Shown in pieces: positions 12,472 to 25,166 of a stretch of DNA of 64,000 nucleotides (positions are counted from its first letter, which is position 1; each line of letters begins with the position of its first letter). A model generated the notes under the pieces. It did not search any database. It was not told the origin of the DNA and saw only the letters and a program-made list of their open reading frames with translations. The DNA is from Litoditis marina (taxonomy: Eukaryota; Nematoda; Chromadorea; Rhabditida; Rhabditidae), in NCBI GenBank assembly GCA_964036275.1, contig OZ038433.1, positions 3,966,013 through 4,030,012 of the forward strand. Reading direction: 5' to 3'. A program made the position numbers and the translations under genes.

Positions 12472-13265
12472 GTGATATTCTTGAGGATGTTAAAGGTGGA
12501 CAGATTGGAAAGTAAACAGTAAACTCTGCTGATATGTACGTTTCTGCACTTTTTGGTAAACGCAACAGTGCACAAGAGACGTACGGAATCAACCTCGCTC
12601 CGAAATGTTCACCTCTAAATGATGAAACGTTTTCTCGTAGTATTTTTAATTTTCTTGCTCCGTCACTCCATGAACAGGTTACGTTGGTAGTTTTTGAGTG
12701 TTCCATATAGAGATATATTATTATTTTCACTGGTAACATTGTCCTTTTTGCCATTTTATATATTGGGTTATTATTCACCAACACCTTTTTGCACCAAATG
12801 GCTGTTAGCTTTTGCACCAAATGGCTGTTAGCCATTGTTACTCATACAGGTATGTTCAATCACAATTGAAACTGGTCTCGTACTGTCAAAACTTTATACT
12901 TATGTTTCATGTGCAGAGAAAATGAATATTTTTCTATTTGGCACGAATTGTTGTTATTTCAAATTGCTGTAAATCATTCGGGAACGAAGAAATGAACTCG
13001 TGAGCACGAATGTGCAAGAAGGGGTTAGGGACAGACGTTACCTTCCGAACAAGATTATAATTATACTAAAAGTAAATGCTGTAGTGACTATGAACGTGAA
13101 AAACTGATCAAACGCGCACCAAATACAGTATACTAGATAGGATCGAAAAAAGCTAAAACGAGATTACGAGAAAATCGGCCGAGCTGCTCACAACTCCTAA
13201 AAAATGACTCTTCGAACTTGAAAATTGTTCGTTGCTCTGTCGAAATAAACTTTGAAACATGTATA

Positions 13266-16200
13266 TCATCTTCTCATCATTTCTCTCTTCTGAACACAAC
13301 TCGAGCCGTCTCCCTGGGCTACGAAAAGAACATAGTAGACGAAGAAAAGCACGAAAACCTGAAAACCATATTTCCAAAATTGTAATTCAAAAGATCATTT
13401 CAGTGATGATTTCAACAAGGGGTTTTCACTACTTTACATGATTTAATTAGGGCAAAATATAGACTTCACACTATGCCCATTTGAAAGCCGTTTGCGGAAG
13501 AGCTATGCAAGAGCCATTAGCATTACGTCTATATTTTGCCGACTGTTCGAAAAAATATTAAAGCGAGTAATGATAAAACATCTGAATGAGAACACTATTT
13601 TATCTCCTCACCAACACGGTTTCAGAAAAGGGAAATCTGTAGAAACACAGATGCTAGAATGCATTAATGAATGGACCCTTTCTTTAGACAAGAAAGATTC
13701 TGTGGATGTAGTATATTTCGATTTCTCGAAAGCGTTTGACCGAGTTTCGCACAGAATGCTGCTAAACAAACTTGAAAAACTCGGATTTCATAGTACTATT
13801 GTATCATGGATTAGAGAATATCTTGGAAAACGCACGTTTGCCGTGAGAGTTAATTCGAGTTTTTCCAGCTCACGTGAAATAACTAGTGGAGTTCCACAAG
13901 GTAGTGCTCTCTCTCCGATTCTTTTTAACATATTCACGTTCGAACTACCTAGTATTTTGACTGAATCTCCCGTTATGCGCTGTAAAGTTTTTGCTGATGA
14001 TACGAAAGTGTTCAAATCTTTCAGTAACGGCGAAAGTAATGAGGAGCTGCAGAAATGCCTTGACAAGATGTATAAATGGTCTGTAGATTGGGGTCTTCCA
14101 CTATCAGTAGAAAAAACAAGTGTCCTACATTTAGGCGCCAAAAACCCAAGTCAAACCTACGAAATGAACGGCATAGATCTCAGAAAAGTAGATCAAAATG
14201 TTTGAGATCTCGGGTTTTTGCTAAATCAAAACCTTTCATTTAAAGACCATGTGAAACATATCATCAAGTCCGCAAAGCATCGAACATACAATCTTTTCAA
14301 AGTTTTCAAAACTCAGAATAAGAATGTTTGGCTAAAAGCGTATAAAACTTATGTCCGACCAATGGTTGAATTCGGTACTACTGTGTTCAACTCAGATAGC
14401 GGGTTTGTTAAGAAACTTGAATCAGTTCAGAACGACTTCACTAGAAAGTTGTTTTTCCGTTTGGGTGGCTATACGTATTGTAAAATCCCTAGTTCCGCAT
14501 TTAGAAATAGGAAACTCGAATTGGTCACTTTAGAATCTAGAAGAAATACGACAGACCTCATTATGATCCATAAAATCATAACTGGACAATGTGGATTAAG
14601 TGCAACAGACTTTTTCACGTTCAAACCTTCACGTACTAGGGGTTCTAGCGCAAAATTCAGTTTTCACACCCCAAAAACTAGCCAACGTGCCAAGTTTTTC
14701 ACAGTACGGGTTGGATCCAAATACTTGAAATTGAGCAAGAAATCCAAAATACCGATGTCGTTATCAGCCGCAAAAAAGCACTTTAGGTGAATGCATTTAA
14801 ATGAGACTTCTACTGTTTTTCTGTTCATCCTGTGAGATTGGCCCAAATTTTTTCCTTCGTACTTGTGAGTTGTTTTATCTGTATTCTGTGCTGTTATATT
14901 GTTTTCTTTTTCTTTACTGGTAATCACCAAATGATGTTCCACGATTTCTGACTCTTATTTCCGCATTTGAATGTTTTCGTTTCCTAATGCCGATGTTTTA
15001 TTTTCTCCTCTTGTATATCACATGCTTGCATGTAAATAAATCAATCAATAATAAATAGTGCACCAGAGCTATAAGCTAATATTTTTATACCATATGTACT
15101 GTAAGAGTCTGAGCAGAAACGATGTGGACTATAACTAACCAAGGGAGATAGAAATCGGGATGCGGAATCGAGTCGATGATAGAATCTATTGAGACGACGG
15201 GCTTCCAGGTGGAAGTTCAGACGGTCAAACTCGTTCGGAGCCTTCGACGCGTTTTTCTCCTGAAATCGATAATTTCAAAAAAATTTGATTTCAGATTGAT
15301 TGTCTACAAGTGTACAGCTCTAGTGTAACGGCCCAACAACTGTAGACTATTCTTGAATCAAGGAATTCTCTTTCTCGTCTTCTTATGTTAATTTTGTCAA
15401 GGTACAATGGAAAACGGGTTGAGTCAGGTGATTGCCATTTCTCCACGAAACGGCACTAACTTCAATCTTGAAAAACGTGAATACTTGATGAAACAGCAAC
15501 ACAGCAATGAACATACTCATCCCAGGGATATAATTGATTAAACTCAAACCAAGAACGATTCTCACCATTGCTCTACTTCTCTTGATGAGTGAGAGCACGG
15601 TGAGACTCTCCACGAGGGAGAGCACGGTGAACATCTTCATGGCGGCGAACCAGACGTCGAGCGACGTCAGATACGAAGTCCGAATCTCTCGGTCTCCTTT
15701 TTCCATCTGCACCAACGTCAGCAGAACCTAGATGGAAGATTTCTCTTGATTTCGCAACCAGACATCAATTATTGATTGGTGAAAGAGCAAATTGAATAAA
15801 TTGAAAAGTCACTAAGGTTTCTCTAAACTTTTCAGTCTCACTTTCTTCATTTGATTGTTGCTCCGGGGAAACAGTTCATCGTAGTCGGAAATCAACCAAG
15901 GTTGGTTTTGCATTTTCATTCCTGCTGAAGATAACCCTTCATACATGTTCATAACGTGTTGTTGCATTTTCCGTTTTCTTACCGTGATAGGCGTGATGAT
16001 TCTGACGTCTTCATAGTTATAGGGTACATAGGGGGCAACCCAGGCGAACATCATGGCGAGGGTGCTGGGAATATACTTCTCGACCAGGAATCGACCACCA
16101 TCTCTCTCCAGTTCAAAGACCAGACGGAGACACGAAGACTGCACTGAAAAAGCACGAATACTACCTAATTTCCAGTTCGGTACAGTGTAGTTTGTAGTCT

Positions 16201-19200
16201 ATTTGATTCATATAACTGTCCTGGTCAGTTAAAGAATTGTAAACGTGTCATTCTTTTTCTGGTCAATTAAAAAATTGTAAAAGTGTCACACTTTTCTGTT
16301 GTTGAAAAAATATAATTTTCTTACTGAACAAATAACAAGGTTTGTCACTTCTTAATCCTTAATGGTTACCATACCGCGTGCACAAGAAAGGCGCCACCAT
16401 GTCGCAACCACATCGATCTCGTTCAATCGGCAAAAACCCAATCAATAACTATATTGAAAGCTGCATGGAGTTTGAAAGTTTCACAAACAAATCTTTCATG
16501 GAGCTGTGTTGTAACCATTGCAAACTGTTGACTCAGGAAGTGAACTCACGTAGTTTCCCCTCTACAGTACACTCTTCTGTGATTATTTCCTGAACGTGAA
16601 GTTCGGGCAAAGCGATATGGGACTGGAATCGAATTGGCTCATTGTGCCAATGGAATCGGACAAAAGATGAGGGGTAGGCAACTGTAAGAGGAATGGGTTA
16701 TGGTCAAGCAAAACACTGAAAACGCAACACTGTCTTCTCTCTGCAATACTTCGTTCGACATCTAAGGCTGCGTTCACACTACGTGCACCCAGATGCAGCG
16801 GCCTCGCAACCTGGGGGCTCGCCTGCTAAAAACATGATTATCGATTGAGCCGCCGCATCCAGGTGCGGCGGCTCGTGCACCCAGGTGCATTTAGGAGGTT
16901 CATACTTATTTTGCAGCGGCCGCTCACTTTTGCCGCCGGTTTGGGATATTTTTGCATCCAACTCAAGAAGCCGCTGCCTTTGCTTGCAATCAAAGGCAGC
17001 GGCCACTTCCGTGCTTGCATTTTCTTTGTAACTTGAGTTTATTTGTTGTTCTGTTCCCATTGTGCATTTTTAATAAAGTTCTGTCAGGTGTTTGGAACAA
17101 TATCATCAGTGAGCAGCAATTTTATAGTGGAAATACCGGTGTGCAACCGTCAGAGCTATTATTTTTCATAAATTCACAATAAAATATCGCGCGCGCGTGC
17201 ACGCGACGCGACAGTTTTTTTTAAAGTGGATGAAATCGTACCAAATTTAGCGTACGAGTGTAGTAGTATCTGATAACGTAAAATACAACTCACATTTTTG
17301 AAAAAACGCGCGCGCTGCACGCGATGCGACAGTTTTCTCAAAGTGGATGAAATCGTACCAAATATGGCGTGCGAGTGTGGTAGTTATTGATAACGTCTAG
17401 ATTGCGAGCGTCTAGATTGCGTAAAATTGTTCGACAGGCCGTTTGCACGCAGTGAAAGCAAAAAATACGTCGACAGGCGTAAATATCACATTCATTCAAT
17501 GGCACGCAGGAAAATGAAATCGTTTGATTAAATACAATATAGTCGTGTTTGGTATCATTCTATAGCAAGTTTTGTTTTGTGACCTCCAAGTAGGTTCATA
17601 CTTCTCGACAGCAAGAAGCAGCGGCTTTCAGCTTTCAGATCCGGATGCAGCGGCTTTTGACTGAAATGCAGCCTTTGCTATTTTTGGCCGCTGCATCCAG
17701 ATGCAGCGGCTCGAGTTGGAGGCGCGAAGTGTGAACGCAGCCTAAGAGCTTGCCATTTACAAAAACAGTAAAAGTGCCATTATTTTCTATTTGAAAACAA
17801 AGTGTACAGTTTATTCACAGAAAACTTAACCCTTTGTATTGCTACCATGTTCCGCTGTCGATAAACCTCGGCATATTGTACAATGTTGGGTTTCTTATTT
17901 GAACCGAAACACGAGGGGTCGCCACTCAATAAACATCTATACTACCTCGTGTTTCGGTTCAAATGACAAACTCAACCTTTGTATAGCGTTACGTTCACGA
18001 TCCACATTTGTCGGAAATGATAAACACAATCGATCTCAAGAACGCATGGAATAGGACCTGAGAAGAAGAAGGGTGAATTAATGTTCCGGAAACTGACTTG
18101 AACTTATTTTCATGTCACAAGTCTGATGATCGTGTGGATAGAGACAGAACATCATGAAACAGTTGCACACGGAGGTAACCCTGGAAGAAGGACAGTTATC
18201 GAGAGAAAAAAACAAAGAAGATGATCAATTCACTTCTGACAGCTTCGGAAGGGTGTTTCTGCCTGACACTACAATTTATGCATATTCCAAAGATGTTTGT
18301 GATTAGTTTTGTTCCGTGTTCATAGATTCACAAAATATTGGGTTGGAGACAATCTAGAAATGAATATATCATTGTAGTAATGGAACTACACCGTTGTCTT
18401 TTCAGTTTCGAGAGTTATACATGAGTACGAGCAATTTTCAGTTGAAACGAAAACGTTTATTCCTTTCTAGTAAGAACCAAACAGCGAGTAACTAACTTTA
18501 CCTCATTGTATAAGTAACCAATCCCTCTGGGGTGATTCTCATACGAAAATTTGGGAATGATACGTGATGGAAATAGGAGTATTTTGAATTGATGATATAG
18601 GGATCGGGTCTCCAGATGAGGTCAAGAATCTGCTTTTCACGGATTCGAATTGGCTTCGTGTAGTTGTTGGCCAATCTGAAGACAGATATTTCACAAGGGA
18701 GGTGATAACCGGGTGGTCAGAAGCTCGCTTTAGTAACTCTAATTTTGTTCAATTTTAACACCCTAAAATGAAACTTTTTGAGAACACTTTGTCGTCAGAT
18801 TCTTCTTCTTTCTAACTTTGGAAGTATACTTCTCGATGAAGTGAATACCTCCGGTCCTGTCACTGAAAAGAGATTTGGATAAGTAGAATAGGGTAGATAC
18901 CGTACATCTAGCTCTATACTGCTGTGGTTGTAGTTTGATCAGGTCATACTTCTGTCGTACTCTGAGAACTGCCTTGGGCAGACAGAACAATCCGATATTT
19001 CAATTTTGTCTCTCGTTTACCTCAGATCGTACCAGGTGAGTTCCATTTCCAGGTCAATTGAGTACTCCATTAGTTCACTGTCAAAACTTGCCAAATACAG
19101 TACATTGAACTGGACTGCGACGTTCACAGGAATGTCTGAAGTCACATCGATATTCACAACTATGTGCACGAGGGTAATGGAAAGAGAAGAGAAGGAGAAA

Positions 19201-21982
19201 GAGAAAGGGGAGAGGCAGCGAGAGTGTGAGGAAAGTGAGAGAGAGAGAGAAATATAGAAAAAACCGAGCAGATGGAAGGAAGAGATAAAATTGAGAAATA
19301 ATGAAAAAGGGGAAATAACTAACGCACCTGAAAACGTGAGCGGAACAGAGTTGTTGTCGTACTCTACCCTACTCAAAACCGGCAGAATAAAACTACTTCC
19401 AAGATCCCTGAAATAACACATCAAGTTCTTTAGCACACCTTCCGCGTCTCTGAGACAACCCCTATAGCAAGTGACCGAATAATTGTTGGAGTTCGATCTT
19501 AAAACGTGCCGTTGTTCATATGTTCGACTGAAAAGGAACAGGATCAAACTACAAACACATAGGGTGTGGCAACATACACATTTTCTACGATTGTCAGCGA
19601 GTTGAAGAAGTATACGGTATGTGTGATCTTACCTGTGTCTATCTATGGATTTGTCCTCCAATAGAGATACATTGGCCAGTCTGCTTCTCAACTTCTCCCT
19701 ATCGTATTCGGATACATTGACCACCATGATCTCCCTCTCCAACAGTTCACTATCGATCGATTGATGTTGGATGATTCTAGTAGGAATGGGGGTTGGCTCC
19801 ACGAATACTCTTTCAGCTACAAATAAAGGTAAGCTTAACGAAAGTAATACAAACTAGGAGAATAGAAGAAGGGTTTATAAAGTGGTACGTTTCGTCTCTA
19901 CCCAACGTAGTAATACAGGAAGTGAGAAACTAGCGTTGTAGTTTGATCGGGCTACTCGTCATAAAGTGCACATTTCGACCAAAAAGCAAACATTTTCAGG
20001 AAACTATCAAATCAAGCTTCGGGTCGGAACTTATTGTCACATGCGACATAAGTTCAACGTATGTATGATTAATTTAACGTATGTTCCGTAAAGTCGACGT
20101 TTTCTTTTATAATTTCAAATACATACTGTGAACGTTCACGTGTCATCGAAAAGTGATGAAATGAAAGTGATCAATAACAAGGGCTCGAGTGCTCATAATC
20201 TCTCAAACTTATCGAGGAAAGTAACCTACCCAGTACTTCATAGTTCGGTCCTACTCTGCCTCTATCGTCGAACAACGCTATTATTCTCTCGTCCTCTTTA
20301 CTTGGAACTTCTTCTTCTTCTTCTTGATTTTCATCATCTTTTTCTGACGGATATACGAATCCCGGAGGATTGAGCAAATAGGTACGGTATCCGACAGTTG
20401 TCGCTGTTTCGTCTTGGACCGTTGGAGAGGCTATCTGCATTTAGACTACTTTGGGTCTAAACGGGTTCGGCACATTGAAACATCAAAGCATCGTTGATTC
20501 GTCGCATTCAATAGAATAGAATAAAAAAGAATATGTATGGAACTATTAATACAAAAGAAATGTATCAACATTGAAAATTTGACGGCGAAGAACCCAGGAA
20601 ATACATAATCTTAGGGAAAACAAAGAACGTGTAATTTCTGAGACTAGCTGGTGAGAGAAGAATATAAATGTATGTCTAGGTGACATCAATTACATTAGTA
20701 ACAACATAGGTGAAAAGTCACGGGCCTAAAAGGTTCCTTTTAGGCCCGCGATTTCCGTAGCCGAAATCACCCTATTAGGGCCTACTAGGGGCGCTTGGGG
20801 CAACATTTTTCCTCTCAAATACTGGATTAAATATGTTTTTCTTGCTCAACCTTGTGTATATACTCAAGAAATGTGACAAAACATAGATTAGAGCAACATA
20901 GTTGCAGTTAAAATCAAAAACAATGAAAAAAGCTAGGTCGATATCAAAAACGCGGCCCTTTTAGGGTCTTTTGGGCACGCGTTTGCGAAATCACCCGAAA
21001 TTTCCCTTTTAGGGGCTAATAGTCCCTTGACCTTTCACCTGAGAAGTATGAACCAACCTTCTCGGTAATTATTTCTTGCGGCTCCTCATCCTTTTTCGTA
21101 TTGGTGACATGACCTTCCTTGTTCACGGCACGCACTCGCAGGGCAGAAAAAGGCAATACCTGAAAAGTGGGATAACTTTTATTTTCATTATTATTTATAG
21201 GGCTCTTTTTTTCCAAAACAACTCTATACGGAGTATGTTGACTTATATCACTGTATTTGTAGCTTCATACCGTTAGTATTCGGTTGGAATTCGTTAATGA
21301 GAGCAAACTACAACGGAGAATTCCTCAATATTCCCTATGACGATCATTCATACCGTGGCTGTCTCAACTATTGGACATTATGTTTTATGATCTAAAGAAG
21401 TGCACTTCTCCGATTCCATCTTTTCCAATGAGTAAACTGTTTTCTATAGCAATACATGTGAAATAGGAGCAACATTCCCCTTCTGGATCCCTTTGCTCCT
21501 CCTGATATATCTCCACTTACTCTCTTTTCTTTTGTTTTTGTGTCCTCGGCGGTCGGGGTTGGTCCGAAAGAGGCGCGAAGATTCAAAAATGAAAATCGCT
21601 CTGTTTTCTCTGGAAATGCTTCATCTATCAGAAAATGGCAATTCAACGCAACCTGTAGAAATCATCGCGAAATCTTCCGATGGATAGGGTACAATTCTAA
21701 AGTTATAGTTTCTTCCAAAATTAATCAGGAGTACTGTATATCCTTATTACAGCTGTGTAGTTTCTCAAAAAATATTATTAGTTACTCTGCAATGCATTCG
21801 ACTAAACTGTATAGAAGGAAATGGTGAAATCAATTTCACACGAAATTATAGATTTTATTGGTTCCTAGATATATTTGAAATTACTGGGAATTACCTGCTC
21901 CCCCTGATACCGCTACATCTTGGCTTGATTCGGATAGATGAATAAACAGAATAACAACTGTTAACAAGATACACCTATGCAT
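13266..21982 (-). CDS. Divergent anion-type Cys-loop ligand-gated ion channel subunit, 14 exons
   Basis: Minus-strand exons 21982-21895, 21624-21521, 21159-21058, 20434-20230, 19816-19633, 19407-19328, 19159-19021, 18675-18502, 18180-18098, 16681-16550, 16143-15983, 15727-15566, 15259-15140 and 13358-13266 join in phase into about 608 aa. Residues 1-20 are a signal peptide. An unusually long, glutamate-rich N-terminal region comes before the ligand-binding domain. That domain has TWYDLR, WRPD (322-325), FHHVSFPN, the Cys-loop Cys366-Cys380 with LYPHDHQTC, and a second cysteine pair (424, 435) as in glycine and glutamate-gated channels. TM1 is about 449-470, TM2 about 478-497, TM3 about 508-530 and TM4 about 580-595. 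The usual PAR motif before TM2 reads DVR (Arg478 at 0' kept). TM2 ends in Gln-Met-Glu-Lys, and the TM3-TM4 loop is only about 45 residues. Ligand and selectivity are unknown. It lies head to head with HECTD1. Confidence 0.87.
13460..15058 (+). mobile_element. 5'-truncated CR1/Jockey-type LINE with one in-frame stop
   Basis: One frame from 13492 to 14790 encodes the reverse transcriptase and C-terminal part of a non-LTR retrotransposon. Motif A is YFDFSKAFDRVSH, motif B SGVPQGSALSPILF and motif C FADD, so the catalytic aspartates are kept. A TGA at 14203-14205 interrupts the frame just before DLGFLLNQ; the same frame continues to 14790. The endonuclease and ORF1 are absent and the 5' end fades before YRPIS-like residues, as in a 5'-truncated insertion. 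After the stop come about 260 bp of 3' untranslated sequence and a TAAATAAATCAATCAATAA tail. It sits inside the last intron of the channel gene, in the opposite orientation. Confidence 0.85.
16766..17742. mobile_element. 977-bp Harbinger-like MITE carrying the GC-rich module
   Basis: Perfect 15-bp terminal inverted repeats (GGCTGCGTTCACACT) are flanked by TAA on each side (16763-16765 and 17743-17745), the TWA-type duplication of PIF/Harbinger elements. Subterminal blocks of the GATGCAGCGGC kind repeat in both orientations. The centre holds two copies, about 118 bp apart, of the GC-rich core plus its downstream stretch (17197 and 17314). No transposase is present. It lies in intron 9 of the channel gene. 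Confidence 0.8.
17855..18000. other. Long hairpin with perfect 20-bp stem in channel intron 9
   Basis: 17897-17916 and 17945-17964 are perfectly complementary (ATTTGAACCGAAACACGAGG and its reverse complement) around a 28-base loop. Imperfect pairing extends the stem outward by about 20-25 bp. The intron is transcribed on the minus strand. It could be a small palindromic element or a small-RNA precursor; there is no expression evidence. Confidence 0.55.
19936..20070 (+). repeat. Dispersed TTGTAGTTTG element, divergent copy
   Basis: Head TTGTAGTTTGATCGGG followed by ACATTTCGACCAAAAAGCAA, as in other copies. The tail is not clear. Related partial sites in this gene lie near 18927 and 19541-19559 (GGATCAAACTACAAACACA). 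Confidence 0.4.
20708..21040. mobile_element. 333-bp terminal-inverted-repeat element beside a splice donor
   Basis: Ends AGGTGAAAAGTCA (20708-20720) and TGACCTTTCACCT (21028-21040) are inverted repeats with one mismatch. Inner blocks rich in CCTAAAAGG/CCTTTTAGG and GAAATCACCC also recur inverted. It fills about half of channel intron 3 and ends 17 bases from the exon-3 donor. Target-site duplication not clear. Confidence 0.65.
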
Positions 21983-23149
21983 CGTTCCATAGTTGAGATT
22001 TTCTGCAAATCGGATAAAGTTCATCAATCTAACAAATGACCGCGTTCAATTGAGAAACCGTCTTTCAATTGCGATGAGTTCAGAACTATTATCTTCCCAA
22101 AATATGGGAGCATACTTAACATCTCAACTTATACTGTGTAATTTTGCTAAGCAGCTTTTACCCTACGCGAACAACCAATAATCACGCGCAAAGATTAGCG
22201 CGGGCCACACTTATGTACTTTTGGTCGCTGGTTCGGTTTCGGTAAGCTGCTGTTTTGATAGATGTTTCATTTCCTACTACTAAAATAAGTTGCAGTGCAT
22301 TGAATAGATGTATTAAATGTTCTTTCTGATTGCAGAAAGATGAATAAGTTACAACATTTCACTATAACATGCATGCTATTCCTATGTTGTGTACAACCGT
22401 TCATTTGGCTCCATTATCCACTGCGCGAGCAGTTTTGGGCAGATGACTAAGCTTCGTCGTTACTGACTCAAAATAAAACACCGAAACAGAAAAAACACAA
22501 GGAACGCTGGGAAAAAAAGAATAGAAGGTAAGAATGGCACATCAATTTGTGATAGATTCGCGTGTTAGTTGTCTGGGGGGAACCTGTTCTCACCCCCTTC
22601 CCCAACCCACTATTACATATGCCAAATCAGACTGGTCGAGACCGCACTCGAACACTTTCACCCCCTTCCGAACCTTAATTTATTCCTTTCCTGAAACACT
22701 AGAGCATATTTTATTTACTGTTCAAAAAACATTGTTGCGCTGAACCAGTGCAGCTCAACGAACTAACGTGGAAACATCAATAGTAACAAACCGTGAATAT
22801 ATCGCTACCTTAATGTGCGTAAGAAAGAATTTATGGGCCTTATTTGGGTACTAGATTTTCGTATAACAGACAATATACCGTGTTGCGAATTTTTTGATGT
22901 AGCTCCACTTTTTTCTTTCCGTTCAGTGCTGTATGTTCTGCATTACATGGAATCTTCAGCATCAGTCATTTCATAATATGAGCCTTTTATGATCGCATAC
23001 TGAGCTCAGCCCAGCTGAGCGTGGAGCTTACAGAAAAATAACGAAAACAACTCCAGAATGTCGACGGCATAGGTTTATTGTCACGTTTATTGTTCATTCC
23101 TCCTTGTTTATTCCAATTTCCGCAATATAGTAAGTGACAAAATCTGGGT

Positions 23150-23280
23150 TGTAGTTTGTTCTCGAGACGAGCCATAGTTTACAAAATTCGACCGAAAGGC
23201 AACGCGGTCGAGCTACAAGCACATACGAGGGCGAAATACACCGTATGTACTTGCTTAGGAAATGTCGAACCTCATATGAC
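23150..23280 (+). repeat. Dispersed TTGTAGTTTG element
   Basis: Head TTGTAGTTTGTTC, middle AATTCGACCGAAAGGCAA, inverted partner GAGCTACAAGCACA and tail GTCGAACCTCATATGACACC follow the order seen at 12348-12471. Confidence 0.5.
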
Positions 23281-25008
23281 ACCTACAACAATACCTTTCG
23301 TTTCCCACATTTTGATCTACTCACCAATGGTTCTGTTTGCAGTCTAGATTGTAGTTTGATGACGAATACGTCGTCTCAGTAATCTTCTTTCCCAGCTCAC
23401 GAGATCAGCCCAGCTGATAGCGTAATGGATGTCAGCCCTATACTCGAAGAATATTAGGAACCCAATTTCTATCATGACTAGCTGTTATCAGTTCGCTTTA
23501 GTTCATATTCCAGCTTCTCAGCATGGAAATATCTCTCCGAATAGTAATGATGTGTGTTCCTTTGTTCCAATTGATACAAAATATAAACGATATTCAAGAT
23601 ATTAGGATTAAACTGAGTTTCTAAAGGGATGGAAGCTCTTGTTTGGGACACTTGGCAGTTTCAGAAGGTGTCATGACTGATGCCCATTTGTTGATGTTTT
23701 TTCACGATTCACGTGACTGTTCCATGCATTACTTCTGATATAAGTAACCAACAACTCGTTCTCTGCCCGATTGTAAGAAATCAACCCCACAACCAGCAAG
23801 TTATACGTCACCGGTCTCGAGAGTAGTCTGTTGGCTCGAACACAGCAGAAGTTTGGAAGTGTGCTTAAAATTCGTTTCGGAATTAGACCACAAACACTGC
23901 AGGACCAAACAGACTGACTGCGTCTTTCGTTTAGAGCGACTCCAAATTTTTTACCATGATTTTCTACACTGTAGTACTGCAATAATTTCGAGACGTTACA
24001 GTACCATCTAGCCATATTCGATATGCATTTTCATTTGTTCATTCGTAATGTATCAGAAAATATGAAAATAGTACAACAATAAAGTATTTTCGCTGACATA
24101 GAATCAGTGCGCCTTCTCTTCTCTTCCAGTTCTTCGCTTGATAGTTGAAGTATTTTCTCTCTCTCTCTTGTTTTTATCTCGTGCACAAGTGAACATCGTT
24201 CGATATGTGTGGCGGCAGTAAAAACTCGCCCTGCACTCTACAAATAAACGTTGTTTGGTCTCAAAACATGTCCACTTATCCAAAACATTACAGTTCTCAT
24301 AAAGGTAGATGAAGTTATGTATGTTGCTGTTGTCAATTTCACGCACTTGAAACTGTTGCAGTACAATGTTTTGGGTATTGGGGGTATTGATAAGTTAAAG
24401 TTTTGTGAATGTTTTTAGAAATTCAGTTTCTATAAACTCAATTATTTCAAGAAATAAGCAACCCAACCTTTTCAGAATGTTTGTTTTGTTGTTTTTATTT
24501 CTTACCCCAATAAGTTTTTTGACATATTTCACGTGACTCATTCTTCTTTCTATTGATTCTGAAAATACTCGAAGAATTACCTCTGATATTGAATGAGAGA
24601 ATAATATTGAGAATGAATTAAATGGGAGAAGAATAATGAGAGTGGTAGTTATCCCGCTCATGACATCACTAATTTGAACCATCGCTGACATTCTGTATAG
24701 TTAGAGGAATCATTCGTGAACTGTAGAAGGTACAACTTTATCATAAATGTTTCCGGCACAAAAGCGTATAATTTATGAAAATTCATTCTTTTACAAAAGT
24801 GACATATTACTACATTTCGAATGTTCCCATTAACTCTCTAAGATGTAGGAAAAAGCAGGACAATGGGACGTCATACTGTAGGAGTCGGTTAGAGACCGAC
24901 TCTACCAGCGCCACGATTTTGGATATTCTGGCGAAAATTTCATAAACTATTGATATTGTTCTTATTCATTCGTGTTCCAATGATTGATACTGCTCACCTC
25001 TGAAAAAC

Positions 25009-25166
25009 CGCTGCAACTTAAAATACCGGACTCGTCAATTTTGCAACTTAAAATACCGGGGTCAGCCAGATGTCGCCTGCACTGTTTGAAATTCATAAGG
25101 ATATGCAGGCTAATTCGACACCAGTATTTAAGCCTGCATCTTCTCCGGTATTTTAAGCTGCCAGCG
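25009..25166. mobile_element. 158-bp MITE-like inverted-repeat element
   Basis: CGCTGCAACTTAAAATACCGG at the left end and CCGGTATTTTAAGCTGCCAGCG at the right are near-perfect inverted repeats. CAACTTAAAATACCGG also repeats directly at the left end. Non-coding. Confidence 0.65.

Noticed and set aside
18763..18990. 75-codon frame between two channel exons
   Set aside because: Joining 19021 directly to 18675 keeps phase and gives the expected channel sequence; this piece is intron and includes a dispersed repeat.
22000..24700. Minus-strand frames of 62-114 codons
   Set aside because: Interrupted by dispersed repeats and without family features.
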